43,692 nt of DNA. It comes from Planctomycetota bacterium. GTDB lineage: Bacteria > Planctomycetota > Phycisphaerae > Tepidisphaerales > Tepidisphaeraceae. Of the stretch, positions 6,932-15,691 are shown in pieces. Made by a program: the position numbers and the translations under genes. The first letter of the stretch is position 1. The number at the start of each line of letters is the position of its first letter. The notes under the pieces are model-generated. The model was not told the origin of the DNA. It worked only from the letters and a program-made list of their open reading frames with translations, and searched no databases. The stretch is from positions 1 to 43,692 of the forward strand of contig JAPLNB010000365.1 of NCBI GenBank assembly GCA_026693085.1, read 5' to 3'.

Positions 6932-8494
6932 TTACAGTTCTCGCTTGTTGATCTTCCCGGTCGATGTCCGCGGCATCGAATCGCGAAACTCAACGTGTTT
7001 GGGAACCATGAAATCCTCCAAGCGATTCCGGCAGTGCCGCATTACGTCAGTCGTCGTCAATTCCACGCCGTTCTTCCGGACCAGAACCGCCTTGATCGCT
7101 TGCCCCAGCACTGGGTCCGGTACGCCAATCACCGCGGCCTCAGCCACGCCTTCCAGACTGTGCAACACGTTCTCCACTTCCTTGGGACTGACCTTCTCGC
7201 CGCGCGATTTGATGATGTCGTCCTTCCTGCCGACGAAATAAAGGTATCCCTCTTCATCCATCCAGAAAAGATCACCGGTGTAGAATACCCGTTCGTAAGG
7301 CAGCGGGCCTGGCCGCAGTACCCGCTCCGTCTCCTCCGGTCGCTCCCAGTAGCCTTTCATAAGGTTGGACCCGCGCACAACCAACTCGCCAACCACCCCG
7401 GGCTCGACACGGTCGCCTTGCTCGTTTACGATGTAGACTTCCTCGTTGGGCATGCCTCGGCCGACTGACGCGGGGCGTTTGTCGATCTGATCGGGCGGCA
7501 AGTAGCTCACCCGCTTACACTCAGTCAGCCCGTACATGGAGTAAATACGCACGTGCGGCAGCAGTTTCCGGAGCTTGACGATATGATCTACCGGCAACGC
7601 CGCTCCGGTATTGCTGATATACCGCACGCTGGAGAAGTCATACTTGCTTAGGTCCATTTGCAATAGAATGGCCAGCATCATCGGCACGATTGGAAAGCCA
7701 GTGACTTTCTCCTGCGCCAGTCTCTTGAGCACCACGTGGGGGAATGCGAAGTTCTTCTCCAACATCACCGTGCCCCCAATCTTGAACCCCATTAGCACCT
7801 GGTACAGGCCGTAGTCGAAGGATAGGGGCAGAGTGTCCAGGATAATGTCGTCAGGCGTGTTCTCAAGATAGGTGGTGATGGACGTGGCCGCCGAGACCAT
7901 ATTCAGATGGGTCAGCATGGCCCCTTTGGGGTCGCCAGTGGATCCTGAGGTGTAGATTAATGACGCCAGATCGATGTCGATGCAGGTCTTCGCCGGTGGG
8001 CCAATGCAATTCGCATGACTGGCCAGCAAGTGATTCCAGGAAGCAAAGTGCTTGGAGTCGGCCGCAACAATCGGCTCCGTAAGTCCCACACTGATGACTG
8101 TTTTCAAGTGCGGCGTTTGTGCCCAGAAGCCCGCAAGCGACCGTAACTTTTCGCCCGACGAGATAAGTGCTGAAGCCCTTGAGTTATTCAATACGTAGGC
8201 CAGCTTGTCCGTTTTCGTGGTGGGGTTGACCATCATGAAAACACCCCCGGCCTTGAGTATCCCAAACACCGACACGGCCGACTCGATGCTGTTGTTGAGG
8301 CAAACGGCCACACGGTCTCCGCGCCGCACGCTGCGGCCGATGAGGGCATGGGCAAGCTGGTTGCACTGGTGGTCAATCTCCTGATATGTGCACCTTCGCT
8401 CGCCGCAGACCAGCGCGGTCTTCCGCGGGAACTCCCGGGCGCTGTGTTCGAGGAAATCCTCAACCTGCACAGCTGCCTCCCACGCGGCTTGCAC
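6932..8494 (-). CDS. AMP-forming acyl-CoA/acyl-ACP ligase
   Basis: 520 residues of the adenylate-forming superfamily (ANL). The ATP loop YTSGSTGDPKG is near residue 180, the hinge region YTGDLFW...GRKDDIIKSRGEK near 400-430, and the catalytic lysine in STGKINKREL at the very end. Such enzymes activate a carboxylic acid with ATP and load it onto CoA or a carrier-protein thiol. The start at 8494 overlaps the ACP gene by 35 bases; a GTG at 8470 is an alternative. Adjacency to the ACP gene suggests it charges that ACP. Related ligases are a known accessory of exosortase A loci. The acid used cannot be read from the sequence. Confidence 0.9.
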   Translation of the reverse strand: MQAAWEAAVQVEDFLEHSAREFPRKTALVCGERRCTYQEIDHQCNQLAHALIGRSVRRGDRVAVCLNNSIESAVSVFGILKAGGVFMMVNPTTKTDKLAYVLNNSRASALISSGEKLRSLAGFWAQTPHLKTVISVGLTEPIVAADSKHFASWNHLLASHANCIGPPAKTCIDIDLASLIYTSGSTGDPKGAMLTHLNMVSAATSITTYLENTPDDIILDTLPLSFDYGLYQVLMGFKIGGTVMLEKNFAFPHVVLKRLAQEKVTGFPIVPMMLAILLQMDLSKYDFSSVRYISNTGAALPVDHIVKLRKLLPHVRIYSMYGLTECKRVSYLPPDQIDKRPASVGRGMPNEEVYIVNEQGDRVEPGVVGELVVRGSNLMKGYWERPEETERVLRPGPLPYERVFYTGDLFWMDEEGYLYFVGRKDDIIKSRGEKVSPKEVENVLHSLEGVAEAAVIGVPDPVLGQAIKAVLVRKNGVELTTTDVMRHCRNRLEDFMVPKHVEFRDSMPRTSTGKINKREL

Positions 8495-8741
8495 GTTTCT
8501 GCTCGATGTACCTGGCTACGCGGCTGATGGAGTCCAAGTTGTCCGGGGTGATCTCGCCATCTTCCACCTTGATGCCGTAGGTCTTCTCCAGAAAGGCGAC
8601 CAGTTCCAGCACGCCTGTCGAATCGATAACCCCGTTGTCCACAAACGAGCTGTCACGCTGTATCGCTCCGTCATCCTGCCCGTACAGGAAATTCTCCACG
8701 ACAAACTGCCGGACTTCATTCTCAGTTGGATGCGTTGCCAT
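8460..8741 (-). CDS. Acyl carrier protein
   Basis: 93 residues from the ATG at 8741 (MATHPTENEV), which has GGGAGA four bases upstream; the longer frame from 8801 runs deep into the AsnB gene. It is acidic and helical, with the 4'-phosphopantetheine attachment site as Ser41 in GVIDSTGVLEL. It carries acyl or amino-acyl groups as a thioester. It overlaps the AsnB gene by 20 bases and the ligase gene by 35, which points to coupled translation. It is probably a dedicated carrier for this locus and not the fatty-acid ACP, since no fab genes are nearby. Confidence 0.9.
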   Translation of the reverse strand: MATHPTENEVRQFVVENFLYGQDDGAIQRDSSFVDNGVIDSTGVLELVAFLEKTYGIKVEDGEITPDNLDSISRVARYIEQKRASRVGGSCAG

Positions 8742-10668
8742 CAATTCTCCCGAAACGGCGGATGAATTGTTCGTGAACCAATTGCGTCGAGAGTACTCCA
8801 ACGACGGCCATATTGTCCTTGACGCCGATCACCTGGCCTTCTTCAGCTTTCTTGACCAACTTGCGCACGGCGCCCGGGTGGAAGATCCCACTTTCGCGGA
8901 GACGTCGCTCCGATAGCAACTCACGAACATAGTCGGGCTGCCAGCCGCCCTCGACGAAGAAGCTTGCCGCATCCGGCGCGCGGTATGGCTGTTTGGGCCG
9001 TTGCCGCACCGACGCCGGCACGAGGCTCCCGGCCGCCTGCTTGAGGATGTACTTCTCATTCAGCCCCTTCATTTTGAGCCTCGGTGGGATCGATGAGGCA
9101 AACTCGGCCACGCGGTAATCGAGGAACGGGAAACGCCCTTCGACCGAATGGCCCATGGCCATGCGGTCACCCTGCGAAGAGAGGATGTATCCTGGCAGCA
9201 GGTAGACTGTCTCCAGGTATTGGGCTTGGCAGAAGGGATGCCACCGGGAGAACTCCTCCGGCAACTGATGCCGCAGCTCGTCGCAGGCATCGTACCCCCG
9301 CAACGCCGCTTTGGTCTCCTCCGAGAACAGGCTCTTGAGGCGCGAAGTGAGGTTCCAACGAGGAAGGTGTGAGAAAAACGGGTTCTTCAGGTCGTCTGGA
9401 TTGACGCGGAAGAAGGCGCTGAGGTACGCATCCGGTTGCGCCTGCACGTTCTGGAGATACGGATACAGTTTCCGCAGGATCAGCGGCCTGCGCTTGGAGG
9501 CGGGCTCCGCGCCCCAGAACCTGCGGATCTTGGCTTCCTTGAAAATGTCGTAGCCCCCGAGGATTTCGTCGGCACCTTCCCCTGTGAGCACGACTTTGTA
9601 GCCGTGTTCGCGCACAAGCCCCGATAGCACATAGAGGGGTGCCGGCGCGGTGCGGATGACCGGTTTCTCCGTGAACCATACTGCGTCCGGGAACACGCGG
9701 CCGATGTCCCGACCCGAGCAGCAGATCGACTGGTGGTCCGTGTGAAGGAATTGGCTCACCTCCCGTTGGTACGCGCTTTCGTCGAACTCGGAGTGGTCGA
9801 ACGTAACCGAGAAACTCCTCAGGGGCGTGTTGGTGAATCGCCGGACCACGGCTGTCGTCACGGCCGAATCGAGCCCCCCGCTCAGATATGCACCCACCGG
9901 CACATCGGCACGCAGCCGCAGGCGCGTGGCATCGACCAACAGCTCCAGCAGTCGCTCGGCACAGTCCCGTTCCTGAATTTCATCGAAATGTTCAGGATAT
10001 GCCGGCCGCCAGTACTGCCAGACCCGCGTCCTTTCCCGCGCCACAGTCATGCAATGGCCCGGCGGCAACTCGCAGATATTCCTGAACATCGTCCTGGGAA
10101 CCAGCGAGTGCCAGAACGTGAATAACTGATCGAGCGCCTCAAGGTCGAGCTCCCTCCTCACGTCCGGGCAGGTCAAAATCGCCTTGATCTCCGACGCGAA
10201 GATGAAGCGGCGGCTGTCGGCCGTGTAGAACAGTGGCCGTATGCCGAGCCGGTCGCGTGACAGGAACAACTCGCCCCGCCGCTGATCCCATATGGCAAAC
10301 GCCCACTGGCCGTTGAAATCGTTGACGCAATCCGGCCCCTTCTGCTCATAGTCGTGCAGGATCACCTCCGTGTCGGACCTGGTCGTGAACCGATGGCCCG
10401 ATCGGATAAGGGACTCCCTCAGCTCCGTATAGTTGAAAATCTCGCCGTTGAAGGTGATCCACAGCGAACCATTCTCATTGCACATGGGCTGATGGCCGCC
10501 TCCAAGGTCGATGATGCTCAGTCGCGCGTGGGCCAGTGCGGCCCGGCCGTCGTCGTAGAATCCCACGTCATCCGGCCCGCGGTGACGAAGGATGCCGATC
10601 ATCGCGCGCAAAATCTCCCCCTTCCGGCGCTCATCGCTCATACCAACGTATCCGGCAATTCCGCACAT
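8722..10668 (-). CDS. asnB: Asparagine synthetase-type glutamine amidotransferase
   Basis: 648 residues. Met-Cys-Gly-Ile at the start gives the Cys2 nucleophile of class II glutaminases, which fixes the start at 10668. The glutaminase domain spans about 1-215 and the synthetase domain follows, with the PP-loop SGGLDSA near residue 260 and GEGADEILGGY further on. The known reaction is ATP-dependent amidation of a carboxylate using glutamine. This length and neighbourhood match the amidotransferase 1 group associated with exosortase loci, which is thought to act on a sugar or lipid acid and not on aspartate. It is followed by ACP, ligase and NadE-like genes and preceded by the Cys-rich unknown. 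Confidence 0.9.
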   Translation of the reverse strand: MCGIAGYVGMSDERRKGEILRAMIGILRHRGPDDVGFYDDGRAALAHARLSIIDLGGGHQPMCNENGSLWITFNGEIFNYTELRESLIRSGHRFTTRSDTEVILHDYEQKGPDCVNDFNGQWAFAIWDQRRGELFLSRDRLGIRPLFYTADSRRFIFASEIKAILTCPDVRRELDLEALDQLFTFWHSLVPRTMFRNICELPPGHCMTVARERTRVWQYWRPAYPEHFDEIQERDCAERLLELLVDATRLRLRADVPVGAYLSGGLDSAVTTAVVRRFTNTPLRSFSVTFDHSEFDESAYQREVSQFLHTDHQSICCSGRDIGRVFPDAVWFTEKPVIRTAPAPLYVLSGLVREHGYKVVLTGEGADEILGGYDIFKEAKIRRFWGAEPASKRRPLILRKLYPYLQNVQAQPDAYLSAFFRVNPDDLKNPFFSHLPRWNLTSRLKSLFSEETKAALRGYDACDELRHQLPEEFSRWHPFCQAQYLETVYLLPGYILSSQGDRMAMGHSVEGRFPFLDYRVAEFASSIPPRLKMKGLNEKYILKQAAGSLVPASVRQRPKQPYRAPDAASFFVEGGWQPDYVRELLSERRLRESGIFHPGAVRKLVKKAEEGQVIGVKDNMAVVGVLSTQLVHEQFIRRFGRIDGNASN

Positions 10669-10738
10669 GGGTCACTTGCGTGATTGCAAAGCCAAATGCA
10701 AGACCCCCGGCTGGCCAAGGAAATCCATCAGTCAGCCG

Positions 10739-11284
10739 TTATTCGTAGGACGGGCTGTTCAGACTCTGACCGACCTTTTCGAGCCACTCCGTCCGCCAGA
10801 AGAAGAAGCACATGCGGTCGCAGCCGCGCGTGTCCGGATGGCCCGAACCGTCACAGTACGCGCCATCGATCAGCACGACGCCCCGGCATTTGAGCATTCG
10901 CCATCGCGCCTCGTCGAAGAACCGATCAACCCTTTTGGCCACGCGGAGCTCACGGCCACAGTATTGTGCCATTGGGCTGAGAAACGCGCACCCGTGACAC
11001 CTGCCTTGGGCGTCCAGTGTCCGCGCGATCTCTTCCAGAGGGCGTACGCGTACGGCATCTCCCGCTGCGAGCTCCGTTAACGCCGTGGTGGTGGGTATGT
11101 CCGGGCCGATGCTCGCCTGGTGCAGCCCCCGCTTTGCAGCGAACGCTGTCCATAGCCGTCTCAGTCTCCTCAGTGCCCCGCGCGCCTTTCGGCGCAGGAA
11201 CCACGCCCACGGCTCGGCACCATTGTCGGAGTATGAGAAAAGCTGGCATCCGTTCGGTATTGGCTCGTGCGGTTGATCGTCCAT
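10739..11284 (-). CDS. Conserved Cys-rich protein of unknown function
   Basis: 181 residues from the ATG at 11284, seven bases after AAAGGAG; the longer frame overlaps the TPR gene. Residues 30-52 are strongly basic. The C-terminal half holds seven cysteines at 96, 99, 109, 133, 144, 155 and 159, in GRCHGC, QYCG, KCRG, YCDGSGH and GCDRMCFFFW. The arrangement suggests a bound metal ion or iron-sulfur cluster. There is no signal peptide or membrane segment, so it is cytoplasmic. Similar proteins with MxxYCG...CDG...GC..C.FFW patterns occur as hypotheticals in glycan loci (recalled, not searched). It sits between the TPR and AsnB genes in the same direction. Function is unknown. Confidence 0.75.
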   Translation of the reverse strand: MDDQPHEPIPNGCQLFSYSDNGAEPWAWFLRRKARGALRRLRRLWTAFAAKRGLHQASIGPDIPTTTALTELAAGDAVRVRPLEEIARTLDAQGRCHGCAFLSPMAQYCGRELRVAKRVDRFFDEARWRMLKCRGVVLIDGAYCDGSGHPDTRGCDRMCFFFWRTEWLEKVGQSLNSPSYE

Positions 11285-11342
11285 CGCATGACTCCTTTCA
11301 AGCAGCAACGCGTATGCCTGCGCCTGCGGATGCGCTTCTGCT

Positions 11343-14300
11343 TCAACCGGCAAGAGAACTTCGCAGCGCAAGAAGCATCCGGCGGCTTTCCTCGCTTAGT
11401 CGGGAGGGGTCGGGCCGCAGCTCTTCAAGCTGGTTCAGAGCCGCTTTGGCTTTCTGCTTATCCCCACTATCGGAGAGAATCTGGACGAGAAGCACGCGAC
11501 GCTGCACATTGGAGGGATCCAGGTTAATGGATGCATTGATGTGCGCAATCGCGTTGGGGTAGTCTCCCATCTTCGCACACACCCTGGCCAGCGTGTCCAG
11601 GAAGCTGGCTTTGAGGGGATGGTCGAGCTGGGCCAGCGCAGTTGCACGACGGTGGGCCTCAACCAGGTTTTCGCCGCGGGTCAGCAGCGCCATGATCAGG
11701 TTGTTCTCGATGCCAACGTGTTTCGGGTCCAGATCCGCGGCACGGCGCAGGACTGTTTCGGCGGTCGGGTAATCAGAGGCGTCGAACAGCAGGCCGCCTA
11801 GAACATAAAGGCTGTGGGCAGTGACTTTTGGCGCCAGGAGAGCGGTTTTGGCGAGATTTGTGCGGATATGGGCGGATCGCGTCCGGATGCTCGGATCGTT
11901 GGTGCGCTCGGCCAACCGAGCCCAGCCTGCGGCCAGGGCAATTTCCTCGTCGGTGGCGCCGTTGGGCAAGGCAGAGGCGACGCGTGTGAGCCATTCCACG
12001 GCCGTTCCCGGGCTGCTGATGCTCTCGGCGGCCAGGCCAATGGACATCAGTCGCCACGCGGAGCCCTTGGGCAGGAGCGGTGTCAGGATGGCGGCGGCGG
12101 CATCAACTTGTTTGGCAAGGACGAGGGCCTGGCAATAACGCTGGATGATCACGACATAGCGATCGGGCTCGGCCTGGGCAGTCGCCAGGTACGGCTGAAG
12201 CTGCTTGACAGCCTCGGCGGGATTGTTGAGCCCTATCTGCGCCGTGGCGATCATCAGGTCGGCCGCCGCGGGCTGGCTGAGCGTGCGCTGTCGCCACTGC
12301 TGTGCGATGGCCAAGGCCTCGTTCCAACGGGAAGCAGCCACAAGTGCGGTGGTGGCGATCTGGGCACACTCGGGGTCGTTTGGAAAACCCTGCATCGTGC
12401 GAGTGGCAACGCTGATCGCATCGTCAAGTTTGTCAACGGTGCCGTAGAGCTGACTGAGGAGGTTCTGAATCGCCAGAAGGCGCGGATTGCGATCCGCTAT
12501 CTGGCGCAGTCTGGTCAGAATCTGGTCGAGCGGCGTCTTCTGGCTGCGAGCATCCGCAAATACCCTGAGGACATCCAGATAGGGCGCAATATCTCCTTGG
12601 CTCTGAACGATCGCCAGCAGGATTGGCCTCAGCCCCGCCTCGTCCTTGATCTGCGTCAGTAGGTCACCCTGCGAGGCCAACTGCTGAAGGACGGTATCGC
12701 CGGGAAGTGCTTTGGCAGCATCTGTCGCCGCGGCCGCTGCATCGGTGATCTTGCCCTGATTGATGCAGACACTGAGGAGCGTGCGCCATGCGGCGGGGGT
12801 CTGCGGTGCGGCTGTCACCGCCGCCCTTGCGTGAGCCAGAGCCTTGTCCGGGTTCTTGGCGCGGTTGTGGTAATCGGCGAGAATCAGATCTTTGACGCCG
12901 GCCTCGAGTTTGAGGTTGTCAAGCTGCGCGAGGATGCGCTCGGCTTCCTGGGGTTTTCCGCGCGACGCGAAAAACAGGGCGGCAGATTGTATGACTGCGG
13001 GCGTCGGACTCGCCAGCAGAGAACGATACATCGCCTCAGCCTTTTCGGGCTGGTTGCGGAATTGGTAGAGAGCGGCAAGCGCCGGGTCCGCCGGCATCGA
13101 TGTTGAGGAGCCGCGAATATCCTCAAGGGTCCGCAGAGCGAGGTCGGCCTCTCCCTGGCGGACTAGCAGCGACGCCGCTTCGCGACGTTCGTCGACAGAG
13201 GCGCTCTTGTCCTGCAGAACGCGCTCGATGCGTTCTCTGGCGTGAGCGAAGTCGCCTTGCGACTGCAGTGCGCTGGCCAACCGAAGCGCGATGCGGATGG
13301 ATGTGGGCCTGAGCGAGGCAGCCGCCGTCAATTGCTCCACAGCAAGTTTGGTATTGCCAAGGTGTTGGAGGCACTGGGCAAGCTCCATACGCGGCGAGAC
13401 CAACTCAGGGGCGGCTTGGACGACCTCGTTGAGCAGGTTCGCGGCGTCGGCAACGGCGCGATCAGAGGACTGGTCCTCCTGGAGCCACCTGGCTCGGGCG
13501 ATTTTCCAGGAGATGCCAGCGGTTCCGATCTGTTTCTCAAGGCGGTCAATGACCCGGCCGCGGAAGGCTCGATCGTTCTGTAAAGCGCCGGCCGAAAGAG
13601 CTTCCCATTGGACATCCACGTCGTCGGGGTGCTGGTCGGCCAAAGTGGTCCACATTTCCTTGGCGCGCCCATCGCCGGCCAGATCCAGGCAGCGGACCGT
13701 TGCCAACTGCCAAGCGATCTCATCCCCTTTAAGGCCGGCTGATTGCCGCGCGGCTTCGATCAGGCGCAGGGCGTCTGCAGGCCTGCTGGCGGCACGGAGA
13801 CTGAGTGCCTTGGCAAAAGCCAGCTCGGCAGAAAGTCCGTGCGCCTTCTCGGAACGGTCGAAGCAGGCCTGTTCCAGAGGGAGCTTGTGCTCGCGAGCCG
13901 CGACCGCCAGACGCAGCAGCACCCCCTCAGCAGGCGGCGCCGGGGAATTGAGCAGGGATTGGACCATTTCGGTCGCACGCTCGGGTTGACCCAGTCGGGC
14001 CAGCAGGGCAACGCGTATGGGTAGGGTGCGGGGCTCGCCAGGAGAGAGTGTTTGGACCTCCTCCACAATTTGCAGGAGCTGACGCAAGGCATCGGGCGGA
14101 GCCGCTTCGATGCCCATGGTCATGACCGATGCAAATGTCGCCAAGACCGACGGGTCCTTGGGCGCCCGCTGACGAGCAGCCTGAGCGGCGGAGACTGCCT
14201 CTTGCGGCCGCCCGGTAAGGGCCATCGCCTCAGCAATCCTGGTCCATGGGGCAGTCCACGCTGTGGCGTGTTGCGCGGCGGCAAGCCATTCCTGGATTGC

Positions 14301-15521
14301 GATCTCCCACTCACCGAGTTGTGCGTACGCCTGTCCCGCGAAGAAGCGGAAATAGGCGTTCTCGGGATGCTGGGCGACGGCATCACGGAGAACCTGGGCC
14401 TGCTTCCCGCGGGAGTCGCCGCCCGTTGGCGCCTCCTTGGCTTGCAGGACAGCCACCCAAGTGGCCGCGGACGCATCCGTTCGGCGTGCGCGCAGGGCCT
14501 CAACGACCCTGACGGAGTCGCCCTTGCGGTTCAGGGATTGCAGAGCCAGAGCCCGGAACGCAAGCAGCGTCGTATCGGCACTTGTGCCCGATTCAAGCGG
14601 CGACTCGGTGCGATTGAGAATCTCCTGATAGCGCTCGAGTTCATAAAGTCTTGCCACCAATTGCCGCTTGAGCTCCGGCTCAATCTTGTCCTGGGCAAGC
14701 CGATTCAGGACCGAGAACGACTCATTGTAGAGGCCCAGCGCATTGAGTTGTCGGACGAGCACCTTCACATACACCGGGTCTGCGAGGTCGCGTGCGGCGG
14801 CTTTGCGGACCCAGGTCATGGCCTGATTCTGATCTTCGGCAATCGCGCAAGCGAAGCTCTTAAGCACTTCGTAGCGGGGATCCTCCGGATGCTGGTTTCG
14901 AAGCGACTCCGCCCATGCCGAGATGTCGGCAGGCGGCTGTCCGCACCTCAGCTTCAGCTCAGCAGTGAGAAGCTGAGCATCAAGGTCAAGCGGCTTGAGC
15001 TGGCCACACTTCTCGGCCAAGGGCAGGGCCTCCTTGAAGCGGCGAAGTGCGCCCAAGGCCCTGGCTTTGTGGGCCAATGCATTGGCATCGTCCGGCGAAC
15101 GAGCCAGTATGCCGTCGGCGGTGGCAATTGTCTCGTTGAAGAAGCCGACTTCGGCGTAAGTATTGAGGAGGAGCTGGCGCGCAGCCATGTGATCGGGCTT
15201 CAATTCAATGACCCGATTCAGCACCGATAAGGCTCCGCGGATGTGAGCGCCGTTACGCTCTATGACCTTCTGGCGAGCTTGGGCATAGAGATACAGCGTG
15301 TCGGCATCGGCTGGAAAGTACTGGACATACGCTCCGAGCTTGTGGAGAGCCTGGAAGTAATCCTGCTGTTCAAGAGCAACAACACCATCTGCTCTAGACT
15401 GGATGGTTCTCTGGCGGATCTGGTGCTTCCTGAATGCATAGAAGCCGCCGGCGGCGCCAAAGATGAGCACCGAAGAAATGATGAGCAGAATCAGACGTCG
15501 ACGATTGAGGGGTTTCAGCAT
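11343..15521 (-). CDS. prsT: Giant TPR protein of the PEP-CTERM system (PrsT-like)
   Basis: 1392 residues from the ATG at 15521 (MLKPLNRRRL); a longer frame to 15605 has no extra support. A basic start and one membrane helix (about residues 8-30) are followed by tetratricopeptide-type helical repeats along the whole length (Ala-rich pairs such as AQAYAQLGEWEIAIQEW and RLASALQSQGDFAHARERI). This matches the large TPR lipoprotein/membrane proteins of exosortase loci that are thought to scaffold glycan export in the periplasm. It lies 170 bases after the Wzz/kinase gene. Two separate parts of this gene recur as fragments at 1975-2253. The fold is certain and the role is by association. Confidence 0.85.
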   Translation of the reverse strand: MLKPLNRRRLILLIISSVLIFGAAGGFYAFRKHQIRQRTIQSRADGVVALEQQDYFQALHKLGAYVQYFPADADTLYLYAQARQKVIERNGAHIRGALSVLNRVIELKPDHMAARQLLLNTYAEVGFFNETIATADGILARSPDDANALAHKARALGALRRFKEALPLAEKCGQLKPLDLDAQLLTAELKLRCGQPPADISAWAESLRNQHPEDPRYEVLKSFACAIAEDQNQAMTWVRKAAARDLADPVYVKVLVRQLNALGLYNESFSVLNRLAQDKIEPELKRQLVARLYELERYQEILNRTESPLESGTSADTTLLAFRALALQSLNRKGDSVRVVEALRARRTDASAATWVAVLQAKEAPTGGDSRGKQAQVLRDAVAQHPENAYFRFFAGQAYAQLGEWEIAIQEWLAAAQHATAWTAPWTRIAEAMALTGRPQEAVSAAQAARQRAPKDPSVLATFASVMTMGIEAAPPDALRQLLQIVEEVQTLSPGEPRTLPIRVALLARLGQPERATEMVQSLLNSPAPPAEGVLLRLAVAAREHKLPLEQACFDRSEKAHGLSAELAFAKALSLRAASRPADALRLIEAARQSAGLKGDEIAWQLATVRCLDLAGDGRAKEMWTTLADQHPDDVDVQWEALSAGALQNDRAFRGRVIDRLEKQIGTAGISWKIARARWLQEDQSSDRAVADAANLLNEVVQAAPELVSPRMELAQCLQHLGNTKLAVEQLTAAASLRPTSIRIALRLASALQSQGDFAHARERIERVLQDKSASVDERREAASLLVRQGEADLALRTLEDIRGSSTSMPADPALAALYQFRNQPEKAEAMYRSLLASPTPAVIQSAALFFASRGKPQEAERILAQLDNLKLEAGVKDLILADYHNRAKNPDKALAHARAAVTAAPQTPAAWRTLLSVCINQGKITDAAAAATDAAKALPGDTVLQQLASQGDLLTQIKDEAGLRPILLAIVQSQGDIAPYLDVLRVFADARSQKTPLDQILTRLRQIADRNPRLLAIQNLLSQLYGTVDKLDDAISVATRTMQGFPNDPECAQIATTALVAASRWNEALAIAQQWRQRTLSQPAAADLMIATAQIGLNNPAEAVKQLQPYLATAQAEPDRYVVIIQRYCQALVLAKQVDAAAAILTPLLPKGSAWRLMSIGLAAESISSPGTAVEWLTRVASALPNGATDEEIALAAGWARLAERTNDPSIRTRSAHIRTNLAKTALLAPKVTAHSLYVLGGLLFDASDYPTAETVLRRAADLDPKHVGIENNLIMALLTRGENLVEAHRRATALAQLDHPLKASFLDTLARVCAKMGDYPNAIAHINASINLDPSNVQRRVLLVQILSDSGDKQKAKAALNQLEELRPDPSRLSEESRRMLLALRSSLAG

Positions 15522-15691
15522 GGCTGATGTTCCGATTGCGTGTGTTGGGGCAAAATGGGGCGGCGAACGACTTTCTCGAGCGATCGACCCAAGATCATTC
15601 GCCACTCTTCAGCAGCGAGATTCCTGGCATGTGCCTGCCGCCGAGAGAATCCGGCTGGAGCGGCTGAATGACGCCGTTCACAGTGTGGGAA

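Noticed and set aside
14052..15230. 392-codon plus-strand frame opposite the TPR gene
   Set aside because: It is antisense to the repeat-rich TPR gene, with no ribosome site and no recognisable motif.
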